Source: Oscillospiraceae bacterium (GTDB lineage Bacteria; Bacillota; Clostridia; Oscillospirales; Oscillospiraceae). From it: 60,313 bases of DNA. The position numbers and the translations under genes were made by a program. Location: positions 1 through 60,313 of the forward strand of contig SVLR01000012.1 of assembly GCA_015067785.1 (NCBI GenBank). The letters are read 5' to 3'. Shown here one piece after another: positions 17,149-25,592 of this stretch (positions within the stretch are counted from its first letter, which is position 1; each line of letters opens with the position of its first letter). Under the pieces are notes generated by a model, which searched no databases, was not told where the DNA came from, and worked only from the letters and a program-made list of their open reading frames with translations.

Positions 17149-18927
17149 TTATGCGCTGGGATTCTTGGTGTAATCCAGATAAGGTGTATTCTTACCGTAG
17201 GTAGTCTTGAAGAAGGACTGGTAGGTCGTCAGCAGAGAGCCCTCCCAAGTCTTGCACAGGGAATTCAAAGCGTCTTCGCCACCCTCACGCAGAGCGTTAC
17301 CCATTGCCGTTCTGAGAGAAGTGTAGGAGTCATAGTTGGAGTGACCGAAGGACAGGTACTGTACAAATGCATTTTCTGCTGCACGGCCGTTGAATACGAC
17401 CTTGGAAGCAGACTGGAAGAAGCTGTCCCATGCTGCGGGAGCTACTGTGCCCAGAATGCCGGAGGTAGCCTTGGGAGAACCACCGCCATTTTCCAGACCG
17501 TAGTAGAAGCAGCTCTGACCGTAGGGAGACAGGAAGAACTGGATGAAGTCCAGATACAGCGCGATATCATCCTCGCTCTTGCCGTAGGTGTACAGACCGA
17601 TGTAGCCGCCGTAGCCGCCCACATCACGGGTAGAGGTGGTGCGGATGTGCTTGGTGCACTCGTTGTGGGTCGCGTCGTTGTCAACATGGTCGCAGCCGCC
17701 GTTCTTGTTGCAGGCTACATCACAAGTGCATTCCATGGGAACGTAGTCAACAACATCCCACTCAAAGTTAACGCCCTCGGTGTTCATAATGGAAACGCCG
17801 AAGCCCAGATAGCAGGGCATAAATACGGGGGAATCCTTGGTGCCTGCCAGGAAGTTCTGCTGCATGGTGGAGATACTCTCCTCAGCAAAGGTGGGGCTCA
17901 GGTAATCGCTGATCTTCAAGAGGTTGGACATGAAGCAGTTAAACTTATCGCTGCCTGCGCCAACATAGTAGGGAGAGTCGCTGTTCCTATTGAGCAGTGC
18001 ATTGTAAACACGCATGGTGTTGATGTTGTACTTGCTGTCATACTCGGGCTGGTCATCGGAGAGGCTGAAGCCGAAGTCCGCAGCGGCCTGCTTGTAGTTG
18101 AAGTCACCGCTCTGCTGCTGAACATCGTCCAGAAGATCGCGGTAGCACTGGTCAGCGTAGATCTTGATGACCCACTCCATTGCAACACCGGTCATTTCGC
18201 CGATAGCGAAGGGAGCAGTGTAGCCAGCCTTCTTCAAGGCGGCACAAGCATCCATCATTTCGTTCCAGGTGGTGGGGATCTTAGCGGTGCCGTCAGCATT
18301 GACAACGCCAGCCTCTACCAGAGCGGTGGTGTTAATGAAAATACCGGTAACGGTTTCCTGAGAAACCAGCAGGTTTGCGCTCTGTGCGCCGATTTCCATC
18401 AGCTGATCGCTCATAACATCGGACCAAACCAGGCCTTCACCGTCTTCGCCAACACCGGCGTAGGGGTTGATCTCGTCCAGAATGCCGGACTGGAAGTTGT
18501 AGCCGTAGTTCTTCAGGTCGTTCTTAATGTAGTTGCCCTGCATAATGCCGATGTTGTGGGCACCGGCTGCCATAGGAGTGGAAATGGCAGTTGCCATATC
18601 CTTACCGGAAGCGTGGTTGTGCAACTCGAAGTCTACATCGGGGTACAGTGCAGAATAAGCATCTGCAACATACTCCCAGCCGCTCAGCTCGGTGAGGAAT
18701 GCGCGGTCGATGTAGATGGTGCCTTCCATCTTGCCGCTCTGCTGCTTTTCCAGGACGGTCCGCAGGTCAAACTTGTATTCGTTAGCCAGCTTGTCGTAAA
18801 TCTCAGTATTAACGCCATCCACATTGGTAATGGGGGGCTCGGTAGGATCGGCGGTGCCACCGCAGCCTACGATCATAGAGCCCAGCATTAAAATTGCCAG
18901 TACGAGGCTGAATAATCTCTTCATCAT
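17149..18927 (-). CDS. Sugar-binding lipoprotein of the CUT1 ABC transporter
   Basis: A 592-residue extracellular solute-binding protein. The signal peptide ends in a lipobox (MIVGCGG), and the mature part shows the bacterial SBP family 1 pattern (PTTWNEMMDACAALKKAGYTAPFA). I chose the ATG at 18927, with AAGGAGG ten bases before it; an upstream frame adds 20 residues before the signal peptide and is rejected. It delivers oligosaccharide to the two permeases just downstream. About residues 395-430 hold an unusual Cys-rich insertion (ECTCDVACNKNGGCDH...NECTKH), possibly a small metal or disulfide knot. Confidence 0.9.
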   Translation of the reverse strand: MMKRLFSLVLAILMLGSMIVGCGGTADPTEPPITNVDGVNTEIYDKLANEYKFDLRTVLEKQQSGKMEGTIYIDRAFLTELSGWEYVADAYSALYPDVDFELHNHASGKDMATAISTPMAAGAHNIGIMQGNYIKNDLKNYGYNFQSGILDEINPYAGVGEDGEGLVWSDVMSDQLMEIGAQSANLLVSQETVTGIFINTTALVEAGVVNADGTAKIPTTWNEMMDACAALKKAGYTAPFAIGEMTGVAMEWVIKIYADQCYRDLLDDVQQQSGDFNYKQAAADFGFSLSDDQPEYDSKYNINTMRVYNALLNRNSDSPYYVGAGSDKFNCFMSNLLKISDYLSPTFAEESISTMQQNFLAGTKDSPVFMPCYLGFGVSIMNTEGVNFEWDVVDYVPMECTCDVACNKNGGCDHVDNDATHNECTKHIRTTSTRDVGGYGGYIGLYTYGKSEDDIALYLDFIQFFLSPYGQSCFYYGLENGGGSPKATSGILGTVAPAAWDSFFQSASKVVFNGRAAENAFVQYLSFGHSNYDSYTSLRTAMGNALREGGEDALNSLCKTWEGSLLTTYQSFFKTTYGKNTPYLDYTKNPSA

Positions 18928-18956
18928 ATTAAAATGACCTCCTTGTGTGATTGGGA

Positions 18957-18986
18957 TGGTGCGCCACAAAAACTTGTGGCGCACCA
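18957..18986. other. Intra-operon perfect stem-loop before the binding-protein gene
   Basis: TGGTGCGCCACAA and TTGTGGCGCACCA pair over 13 bases with a four-base loop. No U tract follows on the - strand, so it is more likely an RNA stability or processing element than a terminator. It may let the binding protein accumulate above the upstream genes. Confidence 0.75.
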
Positions 18987-18997
18987 CTTAGATAAAT

Positions 18998-21900
18998 TTA
19001 GTTGATTGCGATGTTGCTATAAGTAACGGAGCGCCATTCGCCGGTTGTAGAATTAGCTACCGTAACAATATCCATACCCTTAAGCACGGTACCTTCAGCA
19101 AAGAAAGGCAGTGTATTCAGATCAAAGGTTACAGTAACGCTTCCATCCGCATTCTCCGTACGTGTCCATGCTTCGCTTCCGGCAATGTCATTGATTGCCA
19201 CAGCAACATAGTAATCAGACGGAGTTCCTGTTGTATTGTCCGTCAAACTGCCGCCCTTATCAGTAAGAACGTGGATACGATAATTGGTAATGTCCAAATC
19301 CGCAGTATGATAGGTAAAGGACAGCAGACCGGAAAGACGCGTGATGTCAAGCTCGACATCCTTCATAATAATACCCTTCCAGGCATTTTTATGACCATAG
19401 TTAGCCTTAAAACCAGCTTCAGTCATTTCAGAGTAGGTACGATCCGGTCTGACTTCCGAGTAAGCCTGTGCACAGTACCACGCGGAAGCATCCTCTTCCT
19501 TGGTCATATCCCAACTATGTGTTTCCTTTTCCTCCAGCTCGATGGACTTGTAGGTTACTTCACCTGTGACATTGGCTGCAACAGTAGCAATACACAAGCC
19601 CTTCAGTACGGTGCTCTGATCCCAGTAACCCATGCTGGACAGATCGCAGGTAACGGTGGTTGTGCCATCCGCATTCACGGTGCTGGTCCAAATGGTGCTG
19701 TCAGCAATTGCAGACACATCAACCTGAGAGTAGAAGTTTTCAGGCGCATGGCCGGTCGCATTCTCGGTATTTTCAACCAGGTGACCGCCTCTGTCGGTTA
19801 GAATATATGCGCGATAAGTGGTAATCGGCAAATCAGTGGTGAAGGTGAAGCTCAGCTTACCGGTCAGCTTGCTCATATCGATGGCTGTGTTTTCCAAGCG
19901 GATGCCCTTCCAACCATTGGTGTGGAGGTAGCTCACAACACTGCCTGCCTCGGTAACCGTAATGTAGGTAACGGTAGGCTTAACAACATTCTTATTCTGC
20001 GCGCTGTACCACTGTGCGGAGTGGTCTGCATTGGCCATATCCCAGCTGTTCTGGGTAAATTCGGTAACCTGTGCCAAGCCACAGCCGGAGCATACGCCGT
20101 CAACATAGGTATGGTCTAACCGTACGCCCTTCTTAGCACCACAAGCAGAGCAGGTTACAGGAGAGGTGCAGGTTGCGTCCACCCAAGTGTGGCCAAGGGC
20201 TTCGCCCTCAGTCCCGCCACAAATAGAGCAGGTCTTGGGAGCAGTGCAGGTTGCATCCTTCCAATCGTGGCCGCCGCCGGCCTCACCCTCGGTAGCACCG
20301 CAAACAGAGCAGGTCTTGGGAGCGGTGCAGGTTGCGTCCACCCACTTGTGACCGTCGGTCTCGCAGTTGTGCTCCTTGATGGTGTCAACCAGAGAGATGG
20401 ACTTATAAACAACTGTGCCATCGGTTGTGCTGTCTACTGTAACAAAGCTAAATGCCTTAAGCTCAGTACCGTTCTTCCAGTACTCTAACTTGGTCAGATC
20501 ATAGGTAACGGTGACTGTGCCGTCTGCGTTTTCTGTCACGGTCCAGCCGTCAGCCAAGTCTGTCGGGCTGGTAGATGCATAGTAGCAAGCCTTGTCTTCA
20601 TTGCTATTGACAGTTGCGTGGCCACCGGCATCGGTCACAATGTATACACGATACTGTGTAATGCTCATACCGGAGACATCCATCGTTACAGAGAAGAGAC
20701 CGCTGCACTTTGAGATATCGATCTTAGCTGCATTCAGCATCGTAGCACGCCATGCGTTGCTGTTGCCGTACTTGTAAGAGGTGCCGTTTGCATCGATGGT
20801 AGTGGTAACGCTACTGGTGTTGGAGCCGGTCTGCATAACACCGTACCAGTCCTTGGACTCCTCTTCCTTGGTCATATCCCACTTGTTGTTGGTAACATAG
20901 TCGATCTTATGGGGATCAATGAACTCTTCCTGATCCAGCAGCTCGATGGACTTGAAGGAAATGATATCCATAACGGGGGTGGATTTACGCTGTACAAAGG
21001 AAATGGACATGCTCTTGAGGATCGCATCCTCGGACCATACATCCAGCTCGTGGATCTTGAACTGGACACGGATCCAGCCGTCTTCCATATGGTCAACCTG
21101 AATCAGTGTTTTGCTTCCGGCATCCGTACGGAGGGACCAGGCATCACTGCCGGTACCGTAGCCGTAGATCATACCGCCATTGCTGGTCAGAATGCTGATA
21201 CGGAACTGGTCCTCATTGTCGGCGAAATTATCCATCGGGAAATACTTGGGTTTCATGTAGGCAACAACCAGCTTTGCCTTGCTTGCCTCTACGCTGATGC
21301 CCTCGTTATACAGGAACTTCATGCCGTAGCCTTCAGCGTTCTCACCGTTGATAACGGGAAGGTTTTCCAAAGAATCGACTTTGGTAAAGCCCCATGCTGC
21401 GTAGCCGTCTTCCGTGGTGGTGTAAACCATATCGGTGGCGTTGATGCCGTTGTCTACACGGTTCCAGCCGCCCTGACCGCCGATCCAAGAGCCGTGACCC
21501 AGAGTGAAGTCCCACTTGGTATCGCTTACGCGGTTGGGAGAGCCATCGCCGTACATTGCCTTGATGGTCACATCACCCTGAATGGGCTGGGTCCAATCGA
21601 AGGTAGTTTCTGCCAGCGCATCGCGCCACTCGACAAACTTAAAGCCTTCCTTCACAGGATCGTCAGGCTGCTCGAGGACGGTGCCTGCAAAAATATTTTC
21701 CATCACAGTAAAGGGAGTGCCGTTGTCGGCATTGATGACTACGGTGTAGACATCTGCCCAAACAGCGTACAGGGTCACATCTGCCTCAACAACGTATGTA
21801 GCAGGATCAATGATCTCTTCCACATCGCCGTCGATGGTAGACCAGCCGACTAAGCCCTTGCCCTTTTCGCCCTTCGGGGCCTTCGGCAGGGTCAAGGCGC

Positions 21901-22060
21901 TGCCCTTTTCTACAGTTGCGGTTTCATGAATCTCAGTACCGTTCATAAAGGTAACGGTAGCGGTGTTGCCCGCAGGGGTTTCGGGGTTGACACAGGCTGC
22001 CAGAACGCAGATCATCGCGATCGCCAGCAGCGCAGTCAACAATTTCTTCCAGGTTTTCAT
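18998..22060 (-). CDS. Secreted lipoprotein with Listeria-Bacteroides repeats, four beta-sandwich modules and Cys-rich linkers
   Basis: A 1020-residue lipoprotein (lipobox VLAAC). Residues 33-175 contain two or so InlB-type B repeats (GLVGWSTIDG; GFKFVEWRDA). Four related modules follow, each opening with a Trp-Asp motif (TKWDFTLG, NKWDMTKE, NSWDMANA, HSWDMTKE) and ending in a YKSIEL-like strand. They look like carbohydrate-binding sandwiches. Between the second and third modules lie several Cys-rich repeats (ATCTAPKTCSVCGATEGEA). It probably binds polysaccharide at the surface for the transporter that follows. No catalytic residues were recognised. Confidence 0.82.
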   Translation of the reverse strand: MKTWKKLLTALLAIAMICVLAACVNPETPAGNTATVTFMNGTEIHETATVEKGSALTLPKAPKGEKGKGLVGWSTIDGDVEEIIDPATYVVEADVTLYAVWADVYTVVINADNGTPFTVMENIFAGTVLEQPDDPVKEGFKFVEWRDALAETTFDWTQPIQGDVTIKAMYGDGSPNRVSDTKWDFTLGHGSWIGGQGGWNRVDNGINATDMVYTTTEDGYAAWGFTKVDSLENLPVINGENAEGYGMKFLYNEGISVEASKAKLVVAYMKPKYFPMDNFADNEDQFRISILTSNGGMIYGYGTGSDAWSLRTDAGSKTLIQVDHMEDGWIRVQFKIHELDVWSEDAILKSMSISFVQRKSTPVMDIISFKSIELLDQEEFIDPHKIDYVTNNKWDMTKEEESKDWYGVMQTGSNTSSVTTTIDANGTSYKYGNSNAWRATMLNAAKIDISKCSGLFSVTMDVSGMSITQYRVYIVTDAGGHATVNSNEDKACYYASTSPTDLADGWTVTENADGTVTVTYDLTKLEYWKNGTELKAFSFVTVDSTTDGTVVYKSISLVDTIKEHNCETDGHKWVDATCTAPKTCSVCGATEGEAGGGHDWKDATCTAPKTCSICGGTEGEALGHTWVDATCTSPVTCSACGAKKGVRLDHTYVDGVCSGCGLAQVTEFTQNSWDMANADHSAQWYSAQNKNVVKPTVTYITVTEAGSVVSYLHTNGWKGIRLENTAIDMSKLTGKLSFTFTTDLPITTYRAYILTDRGGHLVENTENATGHAPENFYSQVDVSAIADSTIWTSTVNADGTTTVTCDLSSMGYWDQSTVLKGLCIATVAANVTGEVTYKSIELEEKETHSWDMTKEEDASAWYCAQAYSEVRPDRTYSEMTEAGFKANYGHKNAWKGIIMKDVELDITRLSGLLSFTYHTADLDITNYRIHVLTDKGGSLTDNTTGTPSDYYVAVAINDIAGSEAWTRTENADGSVTVTFDLNTLPFFAEGTVLKGMDIVTVANSTTGEWRSVTYSNIAIN

Positions 22061-22122
22061 TGCAATTCTCCTTTTTAATAAAATATGGGAATGCTGGGTT
22101 TTGCTTGCAGGGAAAAAGGGTA

Positions 22123-23799
22123 TTACTTAATAAATTCAATGGACGCTATGTAAATGGCATCCCCCTTCAGGGCACCATCTGCATTATAAACACTGAGCGC
22201 ATTCACCGGACCGTTGACCTCTCCGGAAATACTGGAGTAGTACAAGGTCTGGGTGTGCCACTTGCCGTAGGTCATAAGTCCCAGGGAATTTTTATCGGTG
22301 GGATAGATCACACCATCCCGCAGAACAGCCAGCCCAAGGATGCCGCCATCGGCGGTATAGCTGGTGTCGGCAAGATAAGTGATCTTCGCCTTGCCGTAAT
22401 CGGAAATGTCAACAGCCGTGAGACCGGCAGCATCCATCAGCTTCTTATAGTCGATGGAAATATAACCGGCGGTAATATGCTCTTCTGCTTCTAACTTCAG
22501 CACCGCGCCGTACTCCTCGTTTGCTACGAGGCTTGCAGTCATACCCTGCTTATTGACGCCGCCAACATAGTCAAGCGCGTCGGCAAAGTTAAAGGTGATC
22601 TTCTCAGCAGTGCCACCGTTTTCGGTGTAGCTGCCGGTGGGGGTTGCCACTACATCCTCTGCACCTACGGGATTCTTCAGCTCCTGCGCAGGTGTGGACT
22701 GATTGCCCTTGAGAATGATATCGGAGATGACCGGCAGATGGTCACTGATATCGTAGTACTGGCATTCCTTGCCACCAGTCAGATCTGCTTCAGGTACATC
22801 CTCCACATAGGTGTCATCCTTTAGGAAGGAGCCCTTGGCAACCTGATATTTCTTTACGCTGGCACCGTTAACGAAAATGTAGTCGATACGGTTGCCGTTG
22901 TTCTTAGCCGAGCTGCCCCAAATACGGGCGGTGCCGGAAGAATCGGTCTGAGGTGCCGCGTAGCGGCTGTCCTTAAAGCCGGCCTCATTTACCATATACT
23001 GATAAGTACGGTAGCCTCTGGACTCCTCTGTGGTATTGAAGTCACCACCCATAATGATGGGCAGGCCATTTGCGATCTTGTTCAGCTCTTCTACTGCGGT
23101 AACAGCCGCCTGAACACTCTTTACAGCGCGCTCAACATGCTGCTCACCGGAGGGAACGGTCTGTACATGGATGGCCGCATATACAGCTTCCTGACCGCTT
23201 TCCTTGTGCAGAAGCTTCACCCAAGTGCAGTGGTCATACCAGCCGCCCCAGGTTTGGCAGGTCACGAAGGAGCCGGTGTCGATGAGCTCGAACTGCTCCT
23301 GATCAAAGAAGACCATATTGTAAAGGTCCTTGAACTTCGCGCCCTCACCCTTTACGGACTTGCCGGTGCTCCGGGATTCCACATAGGTGTACTTAGTAAG
23401 GGTCTTCAGGATCGCATCTTCGTCGGAAATGACTTCCTTCCACCAAGCAAAGTTAAACTCGTTGAGGAAGAACACACCGGGATCGTAGTACTTCAGCAGA
23501 GACAGCAGACGGTCTGCGCGCTCCGAGAAGGAGTAATCCTTTTCCAGATCATGGTTGGTGTAGGTCATCTTCGGCAAAAGCGTCGGATCGTCAACTAAGT
23601 GCTCGTTGGTGTACTCGCCGTCGTAGTAAGCTACATTCAGCGCCAGCACTCTTACATTCGCCGGACTCTTAACCTGCGGCACTGTAGGCTCTGTCGGGAA
23701 AATCCCACCTACATCGGCACAGCCGATCAAGGTCATCAGTGTGCAAAGACACAGCATCAGGGTAAGCACCCGGCGGGCATTTCTCCATAGAATACGCAT
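22123..23799 (-). CDS. Lipoprotein with an endonuclease/exonuclease/phosphatase-fold domain
   Basis: A 558-residue protein whose signal peptide ends in the lipobox TLIGC. Residues 50-365 carry the EEP fold: ALNVAYYDG, VFFLNEFN, IMGGDFNTTEES, RIDYIFVNG and ISDHLPV are the classic metal and catalytic positions. The last 170 residues look like a beta-sandwich that may bind carbohydrate. EEP enzymes cleave phosphodiesters, so a phosphate-bearing glycan or extracellular DNA is a possible substrate. It is the first gene of the glycan operon. The ATG at 23799 has GGGGAG six bases before it and is preferred to the TTG at 23805. Confidence 0.85.
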   Translation of the reverse strand: MRILWRNARRVLTLMLCLCTLMTLIGCADVGGIFPTEPTVPQVKSPANVRVLALNVAYYDGEYTNEHLVDDPTLLPKMTYTNHDLEKDYSFSERADRLLSLLKYYDPGVFFLNEFNFAWWKEVISDEDAILKTLTKYTYVESRSTGKSVKGEGAKFKDLYNMVFFDQEQFELIDTGSFVTCQTWGGWYDHCTWVKLLHKESGQEAVYAAIHVQTVPSGEQHVERAVKSVQAAVTAVEELNKIANGLPIIMGGDFNTTEESRGYRTYQYMVNEAGFKDSRYAAPQTDSSGTARIWGSSAKNNGNRIDYIFVNGASVKKYQVAKGSFLKDDTYVEDVPEADLTGGKECQYYDISDHLPVISDIILKGNQSTPAQELKNPVGAEDVVATPTGSYTENGGTAEKITFNFADALDYVGGVNKQGMTASLVANEEYGAVLKLEAEEHITAGYISIDYKKLMDAAGLTAVDISDYGKAKITYLADTSYTADGGILGLAVLRDGVIYPTDKNSLGLMTYGKWHTQTLYYSSISGEVNGPVNALSVYNADGALKGDAIYIASIEFIK

Positions 23800-23912
23800 T
23801 TGCAACTCCCCTTTTCAATTTATTTTATTTATGGTACTGCTTTCGCAATACCGGTGGTGCTAAGATACGCAGAGCCCCTCCGGACCTCTGCATATATTTT
23901 TTAGACAAGCGT

Positions 23913-23952
23913 CCCTTCTTGGTTATGTAATAACCAAGAAGGGGATATCCCC
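23913..23952. promoter_or_regulatory. Perfect 13-bp inverted repeat plus GGGGATATCCCC in the glycan operon leader
   Basis: CCCTTCTTGGTTA and TAACCAAGAAGGG flank five bases, followed at once by the palindrome GGGGATATCCCC. The elements lie about 15-55 bases downstream of the -10 box of the operon promoter. They may be operators for a repressor such as the LacI protein in the operon, or an RNA hairpin in the leader. Confidence 0.6.
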
Positions 23953-23967
23953 TTGCTTCTCGTAATT

Positions 23968-23996
23968 ATTATAGCACTCGCTATCTCTAACCGCAA
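23968..23996 (-). promoter_or_regulatory. Sigma-A promoter of the glycan operon
   Basis: On the - strand TTGCGG and a perfect TATAAT are 17 bases apart. This is the only strong promoter seen before the 16-kb run of genes from 23799 to 6811. The remaining part of the 430-bp spacer, 24000-24170, shows only AT-rich sequence with no clear gene. Confidence 0.82.
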
Positions 23997-24170
23997 TTGT
24001 CATTATCCCTAAAAATTTACAAGATTATTTGTTTATTATTACAATTTACAGAGGTTACGCGTAAAAACCATCGGATAAAATTAGCATTTTATCACCTCAT
24101 AATTGCCGTAAATTAACATTTTAAGTGCCTTTTTTCCCGGGATAATGCCCTTTTTCGGGATTTATTCCAC

Positions 24171-24211
24171 AAAAACAAGCCGCCACAGCTCCCTACAGGA
24201 GGCTGTGGCGG
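24171..24211 (-). terminator. Terminator of the rhamnose catabolism operon
   Basis: On the - strand CCGCCACAGC and GCTGTGGCGG form a ten-base-pair stem followed by a T-rich tail. Confidence 0.88.
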
Positions 24212-24234
24212 TCTTTCGTTTTATCAGGGATTTT

Positions 24235-25524
24235 TCATTCTACCAGATTGAAGGCCTTTTTCAGGTCCTCCACCTCTTCGTCGGTGATCCGGTCTACTGT
24301 ACCCAGAGCGCTGGCGTTGATCAGCGAATGCGCAGTTGCTTCCAAAACCTCCAGTCGGTCAAAGGCCTGCAGCAGGCTGTTGCCGGTGACGACCACACAG
24401 TTGTTTTCCACCATCATAGCCGGATGGGAAGCATCCAACTCCTTAGTAATTGCTTCCGGGTCATAGATCTCGCCGTAGGGCAGCTTTTTAATATCCCGCA
24501 ACAGGATGTAGCTTTCCGGGATGGTGCGGGGATCAAAGCCTGCATCCGTGATGGCAAAGGCCATGGCGTGCAGCGGGTGCGCCTGCAATATGGCGCGGAT
24601 CTCCGGGTGACTTTTATAGATGGCTTCGTGCAGATGCACTGCGCGGGAAGGTGTTTTTCCCAACTCCTTCATACCGCCCTTGACCCGGACCAGATCATCC
24701 TCCTCTAAATAGGCCCGATCCTGACCGAAGGGGGTGATCAGGAAGCTGTCGTCTGCCAAACGGACGGAATAGGTGCCGTGGGTGGCTGTGAACAGACCCT
24801 GTCGATAGGAACGGTGGATCAGGGTGATCATATCCCGGCGGGCAGACAGCTCCTCGGGGGTAAAGGTACGGGGAATAAAATCGTCCAGCTTGGTGTGGTG
24901 ATTGGTCACCGCAAGGCGGTGCTGATTTTCATTCAGGCTCTTGATTTGACCGATCCGAGTCGCCTGAATCTCCAGGTCTGCAGCAAGATTCAAGGTCTCA
25001 AACCGCTGGAAGGCAGTAAACATATCATTGGCGCCGATGCACACGCCGTGATTTTCGAGGATTGCGATATCGCAGCCCTCTGCAAAAACGGCACCGATCT
25101 TTTCGCCCAAGTCCTCACTGCCGGGCACACCGTATACGGCGATCTTCGCATCCTGACAGATACGGCGGATGGAGGGGATCAGATCCAAATTGGGGATCCG
25201 GCTGGCAATGGAAAATGCCACCAGCGCAGGGGGATGGGCGTGAAGCACTGCCTTAAGGTCCGGGCGCATCTTATAGACCGATGCGTGGAAGGGAAATTCC
25301 GAGGAGGGCTTGTGGGGACCTACCGTGGTGCCGTTGGGCTTGACGCAGATAATATCGTTCCGGGTCAGGGTTCCCTTATCCACACCGGCAGGCGTGATCC
25401 AAATATTTCCTTCGTTATCCATAATCGACAGGTTGCCGCCGGAGGTGGTGGTCAGCCCCTTGTCGTAGATACGCTGCATAAACATAACCAGCTGGTCAGC
25501 GGGGTGAATGTAATTGATATTCAT
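24235..25524 (-). CDS. Tandem class II aldolase-family protein with a degenerate second domain
   Basis: The 429 residues hold two class II aldolase/adducin domains. The first (about 1-205) keeps the zinc-site residues known from fuculose-phosphate aldolase: the Glu in SSEF, both His in LHAHP and the His in ENHG. The second (about 225-425) aligns well, but the positions read SRAV, LQAHP and ENNC, so one Glu and two His are lost. The first half could be an L-rhamnulose-1-phosphate aldolase; the second is probably structural or regulatory. The ATG at 25524 has AAGGAA before it; the longer frame from 25566 is not used. It is the last gene of the rhamnose operon. Confidence 0.85.
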   Translation of the reverse strand: MNINYIHPADQLVMFMQRIYDKGLTTTSGGNLSIMDNEGNIWITPAGVDKGTLTRNDIICVKPNGTTVGPHKPSSEFPFHASVYKMRPDLKAVLHAHPPALVAFSIASRIPNLDLIPSIRRICQDAKIAVYGVPGSEDLGEKIGAVFAEGCDIAILENHGVCIGANDMFTAFQRFETLNLAADLEIQATRIGQIKSLNENQHRLAVTNHHTKLDDFIPRTFTPEELSARRDMITLIHRSYRQGLFTATHGTYSVRLADDSFLITPFGQDRAYLEEDDLVRVKGGMKELGKTPSRAVHLHEAIYKSHPEIRAILQAHPLHAMAFAITDAGFDPRTIPESYILLRDIKKLPYGEIYDPEAITKELDASHPAMMVENNCVVVTGNSLLQAFDRLEVLEATAHSLINASALGTVDRITDEEVEDLKKAFNLVE

Positions 25525-25592
25525 ATAAAGTTCCTTTTCATGCTTTAAGCAAGCCGGTGTCCCCATTGGGCACCGGCTGCTTACATTGTGTC

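Noticed and set aside
17125..18891. 588-codon open frame on the + strand
   Set aside because: It lies antisense to the sugar-binding lipoprotein, which has a lipobox, a ribosome site and family motifs. The + frame has none of these and is a codon-bias shadow.
20909..21853. 314-codon + frame and similar long frames opposite the 1020-residue lipoprotein
   Set aside because: Antisense to a clear repeat protein; no ribosome site or recognised motif.
23913..23952. Rho-independent terminator in the glycan operon leader
   Set aside because: The 13-bp stem is strong, but neither strand has a T tract directly after it.
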